In this document: positions 1 through 7,021 of the stretch, one piece after another
How the letters are laid out: the number at the start of each line of letters is the position of its first letter
Position numbering within the stretch: the first letter of the stretch is position 1
Source of the DNA: Phycisphaerales bacterium
Lineage (GTDB): Bacteria; Planctomycetota; Phycisphaerae; UBA1845; Fen-1342
NCBI GenBank assembly: GCA_022839625.1
Contig: JALHJL010000080.1
Span: 1-14,498, forward strand
DNA: 14,498 nt
Reading direction: 5' to 3'
Notes under the pieces: generated by a model
The model's input: only the letters and a program-made list of their open reading frames with translations
Told to the model about the DNA's origin: nothing
Database searches by the model: none
Position numbers and translations under genes: made by a program

Positions 1-317
1 GCTTTGCCGCGGCTCCGTTCTCAGTAGGGCAAAGCTCTGCTTTGCCAGTCCGTTCCACGTCCGACCTCAGTAGGGCGAAGCTCTGCTTTGCCGCGGCTCC
101 GTTCTCAGTAGGGCAAAGCTCTGCTTTGCCAGTCCGTTCCACGTCCGACCTCAGTAGGGCGAAGCTCCGCTTTGCCGCGGCTCCGTTCTCAGTAGGGCAA
201 AGCTCTGCTTTGCCAGTCCGCTCCACGTCCGATCTCAGTAGGGCGAAGCTCCGCTTTGCCGCGGCTCCGTTCTCAGTAGGGCAAAGCTCCGCTTTGCCAG
301 TCCGCTCCGCGTGCGGT
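1..317. repeat. 84-bp tandem repeat array with alternating hairpins
   Basis: Four near-identical 84-bp units begin at 1, 85, 169 and 253; the last decays at about 317. Each unit has a 38-bp half (A) and a 46-bp half (B). Both halves end in CTCAGTAGGGC followed by a short inverted repeat. The A hairpin is GGCAAAGCTCTGCTTTGCC (8-bp perfect arms, 3-nt loop) at 28-46, 112-130, 196-214 and 280-298. The B hairpin has GGCGAAGC as its left arm, at 74-92, 158-176 and 242-260. Later copies carry a TCT to TCC loop change. Bases 1-8 are the right arm of an earlier B hairpin, so the array continues beyond the window. It starts only a few bases past the stop of the prepilin gene at 322, so it lies in the 3' region of that operon. 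There are no unique spacers, so it is not CRISPR. The open frame across it (42-356) is a by-product of a period divisible by three. Function unknown. Confidence 0.93.
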
Positions 318-321
318 CCCG

Positions 322-765
322 TCAACCGGTTCCGCCGGCCCCGGGAATGTTCGTGACGAACGACTCCACCACCAGCGCGTGATTCCGCGGACCCGTCACC
401 TGGACCCGGAAGCGCTTGATGCCGGAGCCTTCCTGCGGCGTCGAGTAGTTGGCCGGACTCACCTCGCGGATCTCGGTCCGCCGTGTGTACCCTGCCAGCC
501 CCCCGGGCGTCGACTCCTCCGGGTACGCGGCGGAGACGATGGCGTCATAGCCGCGGGCGGGGTTGGCATGGTCGGTGAAGACCTGCCACATGCGCTCGGA
601 CGCCAGGCGAACCAGGTTTTGCTGAATCAGGGTCGCCTGCTGTTGCTCGACCCCGGCGCCGATCTGTACCAGCAGCGGCGGCACCGCCAACGCCAGGATC
701 ACCATGGCGATGATCACTTCGACGAGGGACAGCGCCCGCCGGCGGCGATGGGAGCGTCGCGTCAT
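322..765 (-). CDS. Type IV prepilin-like protein, GspI-like minor pseudopilin
   Basis: This 147-residue protein has a class III (prepilin) signal. A short, very basic leader (MTRRSHRRRRA) is followed by LSLVEV, with Glu at +5 of the mature protein, and then a hydrophobic helix (about residues 12-34) that anchors it in the inner membrane and packs it into the pilus core. Leu at +1 and Ala at -1 replace the usual Phe and Gly; Ala at -1 is tolerated by prepilin peptidases in other systems. The LVEVIIAMVILALAVPPLL helix and the length fit GspI/MshD-like minor pilins. The globular part (35-147) is not diagnostic. The ATG at 765 overlaps the stop of the upstream prepilin gene (ATGA), so the two are probably translationally coupled. 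It is the last gene of the minus-strand operon in this window; the repeat array follows directly. Prepilin identity is confident, the GspI assignment moderate. Confidence 0.82.
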   Translation of the reverse strand: MTRRSHRRRRALSLVEVIIAMVILALAVPPLLVQIGAGVEQQQATLIQQNLVRLASERMWQVFTDHANPARGYDAIVSAAYPEESTPGGLAGYTRRTEIREVSPANYSTPQEGSGIKRFRVQVTGPRNHALVVESFVTNIPGAGGTG

Positions 766-1268
766 GGCCAGGCGACCTCGCACAGGCCCGATCCGGCGCG
801 GACCGTCAGCTTCGCCCCGCTTGTGAACGTTAACACGACATCGCTGGCCAGCAGTGTCCCGGAGCTGCTGACCGGCGAGCCGGTCGCGTTGAACCCGACT
901 GCCGACGGGTTGAGGCTCGGCGACAAGCTCACCCCCAGGCCGGCCGCCAGATCGCCCAGCCTGACGCGCCAGGCGACCCCCGCGAGGGGATGCTCGATGA
1001 CGGAGGCGACGAGGGCGCCGGTGCGGGGCGTCGCCTCCTGCTGGATTTCGTAGCTCTTGTTCTGGAGATCGAAAGCGCACAGCGTCCGCCGGCCGGACAA
1101 GAGGGCGGCCTGTCGTGCGAACAACAGGTCACTTTGTACGCGCCGTACCGCCGTCGCCGCCCGCCAGCTTTGCACGCCGCGCAGTCCGCCAATGGCCGCG
1201 GCGGTCAGGATCATGGTCAGGGTAACCGCGAGCACGGACTCGACGAGAGTGAATGCGGGCCGGCGCAT
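762..1268 (-). CDS. Type IV prepilin-like protein, GspH/FimT-like minor pseudopilin
   Basis: A 168-residue prepilin. The leader MRRPA precedes FTLVES with Glu at +5, followed by a hydrophobic helix at about residues 6-29. The segment after the helix (SWRAATAVRRVQSDLLFARQAAL) and the C-terminal FNATGSP...SGTLL stretch (126-140) match the pattern of GspH/FimT minor pseudopilins, which sit at the tip of the pseudopilus. Ala rather than Gly precedes the cleavage site. I chose the ATG at 1268 because it leaves the normal 5-residue leader and overlaps the stop of the ExeA-like gene by one base (TGATG). The upstream in-frame ATG at 1286 would give an 11-residue leader and has no better ribosome site. 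It overlaps the next prepilin gene by 4 nt. The protein would be cleaved by a prepilin peptidase that is not encoded here. Confidence 0.83.
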   Translation of the reverse strand: MRRPAFTLVESVLAVTLTMILTAAAIGGLRGVQSWRAATAVRRVQSDLLFARQAALLSGRRTLCAFDLQNKSYEIQQEATPRTGALVASVIEHPLAGVAWRVRLGDLAAGLGVSLSPSLNPSAVGFNATGSPVSSSGTLLASDVVLTFTSGAKLTVRAGSGLCEVAWP

Positions 1269-2221
1269 CAGCACGTCGCTCCGCATACCCCGGCGGCAGC
1301 ACGGATCGCAGCCCCGCGCCCGATCGGGGACTCAGACATCGGGGTCAGTCGCTCCAGCGCGCGCTGCACCGCGTCGGCCTCGACCCGCCGGGCCAGATCG
1401 AGGTAGGCCACATACAGCGCCAGGTGGGCCGCGCGGTTGATGAGGCGCGGAATGCCGCCGGACCACTCGGCAATGAGTTCGGCGGCGGCGGGCGCGAACG
1501 CCGCGGGGCCGGGCGCACGCGCATCGCCCGGGCCGGCCGGGGAAGCCGCGTGTGCTTCCGTTCTTGTGGCGACCCGGAGCCGGTGTTCCAGGTAGGCCGG
1601 CACCTCTTCCTGTGCAAGCGGTTCGAGCACCGCGGTGGCGCACAGCCGTTGAACCAGCCACCCTGGCCAGTGTTGCTCCGGCCGCACTTCCGTCCCGCTC
1701 AGGAGCACGCCCAGCCGTCTTCCTTCGAGGTCCAGGTTCAGCAGCCAGCGCAGCTCGGCGAGCATGTCGCGTCCGGCGTCCGCCGGCCAGTCATCCAGCA
1801 TGAGGATCATCGCCCGCGGGGTGGGCGTCGCGGCATTGGGGTCTTGAGGTTCCTCGGCTTCCCGCGGGTCACCGAGCTGAAACTGGCGCACCAGTGCATC
1901 CATGGCGGCCGCCGTGTCCGGTACCAGCGTATGCGCCAGGTGATAGGCCACGCGCTTGAGCAGCCCGACCTGCGAGCAGGCCACCTCGGGCACGAAGACC
2001 ACGTGATAGCGCTCGCGCGGCAATTGGCGGCGCAGCGCCCGCAGCAGGAGGGTCTTGCCGCACCCCGCCGGCCCGCACAGCAGGACCGGTTCGCCGCCTT
2101 CGCAGGCCGCGTAGCTCAGCGCGGCCAAGGCCCGCTGGTGTTGCTCGGTTTCAAACAGGAAGCGCGAGTCCGGCTGCGCTTCGAAGGGCGGACGTTCGAG
2201 GGCCCAGTGATCGAGATACAT
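1268..2221 (-). CDS. ExeA/MshM-like AAA ATPase
   Basis: A 317-residue ATPase of the ExeA/GspA/MshM type, which in other bacteria uses ATP at the inner membrane to help place or assemble the secretin through the peptidoglycan. The N-terminus has the family's opening pattern (YLDHWALERPPFEAQPDSRF). Walker A is GPAGCGKT (50-57), Walker B is MILMLDD (138-144), and a GGIPRLINRAAHLAL stretch (255-269) matches the C-terminal lid helix. There is no peptidoglycan-binding or transmembrane segment, so it is closer in architecture to MshM than to full-length ExeA. An Ala/Pro/Gly-rich insertion (about 222-245) and an Asp/Pro-rich one (about 118-136) look disordered. The ATG at 2221 has GGAG seven bases upstream. 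It starts 40 nt after the GspF gene and its stop overlaps the prepilin start by one base, placing it inside the operon. Confidence 0.87.
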   Translation of the reverse strand: MYLDHWALERPPFEAQPDSRFLFETEQHQRALAALSYAACEGGEPVLLCGPAGCGKTLLLRALRRQLPRERYHVVFVPEVACSQVGLLKRVAYHLAHTLVPDTAAAMDALVRQFQLGDPREAEEPQDPNAATPTPRAMILMLDDWPADAGRDMLAELRWLLNLDLEGRRLGVLLSGTEVRPEQHWPGWLVQRLCATAVLEPLAQEEVPAYLEHRLRVATRTEAHAASPAGPGDARAPGPAAFAPAAAELIAEWSGGIPRLINRAAHLALYVAYLDLARRVEADAVQRALERLTPMSESPIGRGAAIRAAAGVCGATC

Positions 2222-2261
2222 AACCGTGCTCCACAGGCGACGCGCAAAGGTCGCGCCGCAC

Positions 2262-3485
2262 TCAGTGCTTCAACAAGAGGGTGTTGGTTTGCCACAGCGG
2301 CAGGAACACCGCCAGCGCCACGCCCAGCACTAGCGAGCTCATGAGCAGCGTCAGCACGGGCTCGAGCGCGGTCGTCACGCGCCGGATCTTGACGCGCATC
2401 TCGTCTTCGTAGTGCGCCGCCGCCGCCGCCAGGGTCTCGTCGATGCGTCCGGTTTGCTCCCCGACCGCGATCATCTGCTCGACCAGGTCGGGCAGCACGC
2501 GCGTGTTGCCCAGCGCATCGGTAACGGAGCTGCCCGCGACGACCTTGCGGCGGAGACCGGCCGTGAGCTCTTTGACGGGCCCGGGCACGAGCATCTGGGC
2601 CACGACCCGGAGCGTCTCGAGCATGGGCAGGCCCGCGCGTTCGAGCAGGGCGATCATGCGCGCAAACTGCACGACGGTCGCCAGGTAGATGATCGGCCCG
2701 AAGATCGGCAGGTGCGCCAGGACCCGTCCGGCCACCGCCCGCACGCGCGGCAACGGGCTGATCAGCCACGCCCCGATGCCCAGGGCGACGACGCCCGCGG
2801 CCAGCTCCCAGCCGTGGCCCGTGACGAAGCCGCTGACGGCCAGCAGAACGCGGGTCGGCAACGGCAGCGTCGCCGCGTGGGACGAGAACATCCGTTCGAA
2901 CTGGGGTACGACGCAGGTCAGCATGACGATGCAGGCCGCGATGAGCGTCAGCACCACGATGGCGGGATAGGTCAGCGCGCCGACCACTTCGCGCCGCAGG
3001 GTCGCGCGGCGCTCGTAGTAGGCGATCAGCTCGTTGAGGGCCTCGGTATGGACGCCGGCAGCCTCCCCGGCGCGGATGGTCCCCACGTAGAACGGGTCGA
3101 ACGTCCGCGGGTGGGCGGCCAGTGCCTCGGAGAGGGTCGTGCCGCGCTGAATGTCCGCGGCGATGCGGTCCAGCAGGCGCCGGTAGTTCCCCTTGGCCCG
3201 CTGGCGGAACACGCCGAGCGTCGACAGGATCGTCATCCCGCTGGCGAGCATCACCTTGAGCTGCCGCGAGAACTCGAGCAACTCGCGGGCGCGCAGCCGG
3301 ATGGTAGTCTGTGTCCCCGTTGCCCCGGCGAGTTCCTCGTCCGCGCTCTTCGCTGCCCGCAGCTTGAGCGGAGTGAGGGCGCGCTCCTCCAACGCGACCA
3401 GCACGTCGGCCTCTGACACGCCGTCCACCACGCCCCCGACGACGCGTCCGGTGACATCGGCGGCCTGATAGGCAAATCTGGGCAT
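2262..3485 (-). CDS. gspF: Type II secretion / type IV pilus platform protein GspF (PilC/MshG-like)
   Basis: A 407-residue inner-membrane platform protein that couples the cytoplasmic ATPase to insertion of pilin subunits. The N-terminus MPRFAYQAADVTGRVVGG is the standard GspF/PilC opening. Two T2SF repeats are recognisable, about 66-188 and 269-391, each with the conserved LxxxLxxGMxIL / LLERAGLPMLETL element and an E-x-G/E-Q-T-G segment (GEAAGVHTEAL, GEQTGRIDETL). Three hydrophobic stretches, about 170-194, 225-245 and 375-398, fit the three membrane helices of the family. Length is normal. The ATG at 3485 is preceded by GGAGAA at a usable distance, 22 nt after the GspE stop. Its position directly after the ATPase gene is the usual E-F order. 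Confidence 0.95.
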   Translation of the reverse strand: MPRFAYQAADVTGRVVGGVVDGVSEADVLVALEERALTPLKLRAAKSADEELAGATGTQTTIRLRARELLEFSRQLKVMLASGMTILSTLGVFRQRAKGNYRRLLDRIAADIQRGTTLSEALAAHPRTFDPFYVGTIRAGEAAGVHTEALNELIAYYERRATLRREVVGALTYPAIVVLTLIAACIVMLTCVVPQFERMFSSHAATLPLPTRVLLAVSGFVTGHGWELAAGVVALGIGAWLISPLPRVRAVAGRVLAHLPIFGPIIYLATVVQFARMIALLERAGLPMLETLRVVAQMLVPGPVKELTAGLRRKVVAGSSVTDALGNTRVLPDLVEQMIAVGEQTGRIDETLAAAAAHYEDEMRVKIRRVTTALEPVLTLLMSSLVLGVALAVFLPLWQTNTLLLKH

Positions 3486-3507
3486 AGACGACTTCTCCGA
3501 TGGCCCG

Positions 3508-5415
3508 TCAGGCGCGGCGGCCTGAGCCGGCCTGTGCTACCGCGGACACCGCGGGGCGCTGCTCCGGTCGCGGCGGCTTGAGCCAGCCGGCCAGCAGCCG
3601 CTCGTAGCCGTGCACGTCGAAACGCGGCGCGGCACGGCGCGGCGGCGCGGCCTCCGCCACTTGTGAGGCGATTCTGACCTCGCGCGTGGCCTCGCCGGTG
3701 GGGTCCTTGCGCAGGTCGATGCGTCCGACCACGCGCAGCAACTCCTGGGCGGTGGTCAACCCCTGGCGCAGCTTGGCTAATCCGTCTTCGCTCATGAACC
3801 GCATCCCGCGCTCGCGCGCCAGCGCGACCAGCGTGCGTTCGTCCGCGCGCCCCATGATCGCGCGGCGCATCTCGTCCGTGAGCACCAGCAGCTCGAAGAC
3901 GCCGACGCGCCCCTCGTAGCCCGTGTTCCCGCAACGTTTGCAGCCGGTGGCCTGCCGCGGCGTGCCGCCCTGTAGTGCTTCGGCGACGCCGTCGCCGAGC
4001 AGCGCCAGCGTGGCGGCGTCGTCCTGGACCGGGACGGCACAATGGCGGCACACGCGCCGCGCAAGGCGCTGCGCCAGCACGCCGACGAGTGCGGAGGTGA
4101 CCAGGAAGTCGGGCGCCCCCATATCCAGGAGACGGGTGGGGGCGGCGGCGGCGCTGTTGGTGTGCAGCGTGCTCAGCACGAGGTGACCGGTGAGGGCCGC
4201 CTGCAGCGCGATCTCGGCGGTTTCCCGGTCACGTATCTCGCCCACCATGACGACGTCGGGGTCCTGGCGGAGGATCGACCGCAGCCCCGACTGGAACGTC
4301 AGGCCCGCCTTCGGATTCACCGAGACCTGGCGAATCTGGGGCAGGCGAATTTCCACCGGGTCCTCGAGGGTAATGATGCTCTGCCGAATCCGGTCGACGC
4401 GCGCCAGCGCCGAATACAGCGTGGTCGTCTTCCCGCTGCCCGTCGGTCCGGTCACGAGCAGCATCCCGTGTGGCAGGTGGATCAGGCGGTCGAACTCCTG
4501 CTGGGTGAGCGGGTCCATACCCAGGTCTTCGAGTGACAGCAGGTGTCCCGCGCCGTGCAGCAACCGCAACACCACCGCCTCCCCGTTGGTCGAAGGCAGC
4601 GTCGAGACGCGGATGTCCAGCTCCTGCCGCTCTACCGCAAGCTTGAAATGGCCGTCTTGCGGGCGGCGCGTCTCGGCGATGTCCATGTGGGCCAGTACCT
4701 TGATGCGCGAGACGATGGCCGGCAGCAGCTCCTTGGGCGGCGCGGGAACCTCGCGCAGCACCCCGTCGATCCGAAAACGCACGCGCAACGCGTGCTCCTC
4801 GGCGTCGAGGTGGACGTCGCTGGCCTGACACGCCGCGGCCTGGTCCAGGAGTACGTTCACCAGCTTGACCGCCGGGGCGTCGGCCACCTCCTTCAGAATC
4901 TCTTCCCAGGCGATGGTCTCGGCGCTCTTGGCCCCGGCCTGCTCCTGGAAGTTGCCGTAGCCCCACTCGATCAGGTTCCGCAGCTCGCGCGGGCCGACCA
5001 GGCACTGCTCCACCTCGCACCCCGTGTGCAGGCGGATCTGGTCGAGGACGGCCAGGTCGAGCGGCCACGCCACCGCCAGCGTGATGATGTTGTCGATCGC
5101 GAAGAGCGGGAACACGCTGCGGGCCCGCGCGAGCTCCTCGGGGATCAGAACCCGGTTCTCCAGGTTCACCCGGAAGTCGCCCGGCTCGACGAACACCAGC
5201 CCCAGGCTCTCCGCCTGGACGACGGCCAGCTCCCGCCGCGCCACACAGCCGTGCTCGACGAGCCACTCTCCGGCCCGCTGCGCATGGCCCGCGGTCTCGC
5301 GCAGCGCGGTCTCGAGCACGTCCCGGCCCACCAGGCCGGCCTGCTCCAGCAGGGCCGCCCACTCCGGCGCGGAGGGGACGGGCGTCCCGCCCGTCAACTG
5401 CGTCTGGCTGGTCAT
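3508..5415 (-). CDS. gspE: Type II secretion / type IV pilus assembly ATPase GspE (PilB/MshE-like)
   Basis: A 635-residue hexameric assembly ATPase. The N-terminal MshEN-type domain (about 20-155) contains RAGEWLVEHG...EL...Q (R47 to Q67), close to the cyclic-di-GMP binding consensus RLGxxLVxxG...LxxxQ, with Ala for Leu. The core has Walker A GPTGSGKTT (323-331), the Asp box ITLEDPVE (348-355), Walker B VVMVGEIRD (388-396) and the His box LSTLHTN (414-420). C456/C459 and C492/C495 form the zinc-binding tetracysteine typical of GspE, PilB and MshE. The last ~70 residues (565-635) are a basic, proline-rich extension beyond the usual end. The ATG at 5415 has AGGAGG seven bases upstream and overlaps the PilZ stop (ATGA). 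Assembly (not retraction) ATPase is clear from the N-domain and cysteines. Whether the machine is a secretion system or a pilus cannot be decided here. Confidence 0.95.
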   Translation of the reverse strand: MTSQTQLTGGTPVPSAPEWAALLEQAGLVGRDVLETALRETAGHAQRAGEWLVEHGCVARRELAVVQAESLGLVFVEPGDFRVNLENRVLIPEELARARSVFPLFAIDNIITLAVAWPLDLAVLDQIRLHTGCEVEQCLVGPRELRNLIEWGYGNFQEQAGAKSAETIAWEEILKEVADAPAVKLVNVLLDQAAACQASDVHLDAEEHALRVRFRIDGVLREVPAPPKELLPAIVSRIKVLAHMDIAETRRPQDGHFKLAVERQELDIRVSTLPSTNGEAVVLRLLHGAGHLLSLEDLGMDPLTQQEFDRLIHLPHGMLLVTGPTGSGKTTTLYSALARVDRIRQSIITLEDPVEIRLPQIRQVSVNPKAGLTFQSGLRSILRQDPDVVMVGEIRDRETAEIALQAALTGHLVLSTLHTNSAAAAPTRLLDMGAPDFLVTSALVGVLAQRLARRVCRHCAVPVQDDAATLALLGDGVAEALQGGTPRQATGCKRCGNTGYEGRVGVFELLVLTDEMRRAIMGRADERTLVALARERGMRFMSEDGLAKLRQGLTTAQELLRVVGRIDLRKDPTGEATREVRIASQVAEAAPPRRAAPRFDVHGYERLLAGWLKPPRPEQRPAVSAVAQAGSGRRA

Positions 5416-5786
5416 GTGCCGGCCTCCTCGCCGTCCCAGGCCTGGAGCGCACGAACCAGCTCGCAGTCCGTGTTCTCGAACCGCAGCCCCACGCCATAGC
5501 GCGGCTCACGATCGACCATCTGCACTTTGGCGACGCGGGCCGTCACGCAGCCCGCGGGCACACCGGCTTCGGCGGGCACTTGCAGCTCCACTTGCGTCGC
5601 GCGGGGCAGGTACGTCGAAACCACCACGAACGCCCCGCCCGCGCTGAGGTTCTTCATGCGGCCCGCGACCGACGGACCCCCGATCGGCGACACCTGGCCC
5701 GCCTGGCCTTCGGCGATCGCCAACTCCACGCGGACGTCGATCGCGTGCCGCTCGTACTGCCGACGATGAGCAATGTGTTGTGCCAT
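5412..5786 (-). CDS. PilZ domain protein (cyclic-di-GMP receptor)
   Basis: A 124-residue single-domain PilZ protein. Both cyclic-di-GMP binding motifs are present: RRQYER (residues 8-13, RRxxxR) and NLSAGG (46-51, [D/N]xSxxG), followed by the expected beta-barrel strands (GAFVVVS, VELQVP, VTARVAKVQ, YGVGLRF). It should bind cyclic-di-GMP in the cytoplasm and pass the signal to a partner. The likely partner is the ATPase encoded next, whose start codon overlaps this stop by 4 nt. I chose the ATG at 5786 because it puts RRxxxR near the N-terminus, as usual in the family. Its ribosome site is weak (GGTG). The frame stays open to 5924, but that extra part looks like non-coding sequence. The loop between the two motifs is slightly long, about 32 residues. 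This is the first gene after the 254-nt gap. Confidence 0.9.
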   Translation of the reverse strand: MAQHIAHRRQYERHAIDVRVELAIAEGQAGQVSPIGGPSVAGRMKNLSAGGAFVVVSTYLPRATQVELQVPAEAGVPAGCVTARVAKVQMVDREPRYGVGLRFENTDCELVRALQAWDGEEAGT

Positions 5787-6040
5787 TTCACACCAGACAG
5801 AGCGCCTCCGGATGCAGAGTCCCGGCGCAGCGGGACCCGACATACTGGATTCATCGCGTATCGCCCGTGCGACGTTTAGCACACCCCCGGCGCATTCCGG
5901 CGAGCTGTCGGAATGGCAGCGCAAGACCTGCCAAAGTGCCGCAGAGTTCCACTCTTGCTGGATCGGATACTGCGAGGCTCTGCCTTGCAGCCCCGGGTCC
6001 GAGGACCGGTAATGGTGTCCCCATCCGTCGGGCCGGAGTG
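5787..6040. other. Intergenic gap inside the pilus/secretion locus
   Basis: These 254 bases separate the TPR lipoprotein stop from the PilZ start; the other junctions on this strand are overlaps or gaps of 40 nt or less. I see no coding pattern in any frame and no clear -35/-10 pair. The gap holds the inverted repeat at 5970-5990. It is the most likely place for a second promoter, serving PilZ to GspI, or for a processing site. Confidence 0.5.
5970..5990. repeat. Solitary copy of the array hairpin family
   Basis: The arms CTGCGAGG and CCTTGCAG flank the loop CTCTG. The inner 19 bases (5971-5989) match the B hairpin of the array at 74-92 at 15 of 19 positions. The four differences form two base-pair swaps (T-A for G-C, and G-C for A-T), so the fold is kept. 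The G·T pair at the fourth position is also shared. It lies in the gap between the lipoprotein and PilZ genes. Confidence 0.6.
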
Positions 6041-7021
6041 CTACTGACAGGACGCGAGCAGTTCTCGGGCCAGCCGTGCGGTCTCGCCCGTGCCCCGGAT
6101 GCCCTGAAGCAGCTCCGCGGCCTCGCGCGGCTGTCCCAGGCGCCGATAACTCAGCGCGGCCAGTGCGCGGGCCTCAGCAAGTGCGGGGTTTCGCTCAATG
6201 ACAGGCAGGATGACGTCCAGCGCCTCGGCCGGCTCGCCGGCCGCGAGACTTGCCGCCGCCAGCCCCAGGCGCGCTTCGTCATCGTCGTGCCCGAGCCCCA
6301 GCAGGGCGCGCCATGTTACCCTGGCCTCCTCGTACTGCCCCGCCGCCATGTACGTCTCCGCCAGGCGCCGGCGGATCTCCGCCGAGCCGGGCTCAGCAAG
6401 CTCGGCGGTCGTGAGCTCCTCCGCGGCGGCGGCAAGGCTGCCGTCCCGCTGCCAGAGGCGCGCCGCGAGTACTTGCAGCACCGGCTGGCCTGGAAACCGG
6501 GAACGCTCGGCAGCCAGCACGGCGCGGGCCTCGTCGGCCCGTTCGTCCAGTACGAGCACGTCCAGCCACGCCAGCAGCAGCTCGAGCGCGGGTTCCGCAC
6601 GATAGGCCGCTTCGTAGGCCGCGGCGGCATCGGCCCAGCGGCCCAGTCCTTCCAGGGCGACGCCGCGGAGCCGTGGATACGTCGGCCCCGAGCGCGCGTC
6701 CGGCACGACTTGGTCCAGGCGGTCCAGCGCTGCGGCGTAGTGGCCCTCTTCCACGTCCACGCGCGCCAGCGCGATCGGCAACCGCGGGTCGGCGGACTGG
6801 TGGAACATGGCCAGCGTCTGGCGGGCCTGGTCGAACTTGCCCCGGCTGATCTGCTCGTCCGCGAGCTGGAGCATGGCGCTGAGCCGGGTCTGGTCCCAGG
6901 CCGCCGCCGGCCTGCGCAGCGGCTGGGGCATCTCACATCCGGCGAGCACGAGCGGAACAAGAAGCACGCCGAGGAGACCCGTGTCCACCGAGGTCCGATG
7001 TGTTCGAGGAGTGTTCGTCAC
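6041..7021 (-). CDS. TPR-repeat lipoprotein (MshN/PilF-like position)
   Basis: A 326-residue protein with a lipoprotein signal: a hydrophobic stretch (about 14-28) ending in LVLAGC, so Cys29 would be lipidated. The rest is a run of helical TPR-type repeats from about residue 44 to 322, with the usual A/G-x-x-Y/A-A/G-x-A spacing (for example GHYAAALDRLDQVV, GRWADAAAAYEAAYRAEP, GQYEEARVTWRALL, GEPAEALDVILPVIERNP). Lipidated TPR pilotins such as PilF/PilW, and the TPR protein MshN, assist secretin assembly or pilus biogenesis, and this gene is joined to the secretin. It starts with GTG; that codon overlaps the secretin stop (GTGA, 4 nt), implying coupled translation. The role as secretin partner is inferred from position and architecture; sequence alone does not name the family. 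Confidence 0.8.
   Translation of the reverse strand: MTNTPRTHRTSVDTGLLGVLLVPLVLAGCEMPQPLRRPAAAWDQTRLSAMLQLADEQISRGKFDQARQTLAMFHQSADPRLPIALARVDVEEGHYAAALDRLDQVVPDARSGPTYPRLRGVALEGLGRWADAAAAYEAAYRAEPALELLLAWLDVLVLDERADEARAVLAAERSRFPGQPVLQVLAARLWQRDGSLAAAAEELTTAELAEPGSAEIRRRLAETYMAAGQYEEARVTWRALLGLGHDDDEARLGLAAASLAAGEPAEALDVILPVIERNPALAEARALAALSYRRLGQPREAAELLQGIRGTGETARLARELLASCQ

Noticed and set aside
1..317. CRISPR array
   Set aside because: The whole 84-bp unit is repeated, including the linkers; there are no unique spacers and no cas genes nearby.
42..356. 104-residue open frame across the repeat array (28-residue repeats)
   Set aside because: The frame stays open because the 84-bp period is divisible by three and lacks stops in this frame. 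It has no ribosome site, runs across inverted repeats, and overlaps the end of the prepilin gene on the other strand.
2412..3416. Long plus-strand open frames opposite GspF and GspE (e.g. 2412-3416, 4543-5499, 5780-7141, 7183-8421)
   Set aside because: These are antisense shadows of clearly recognised minus-strand genes in high-GC sequence; they show no domain or membrane pattern and no ribosome sites.
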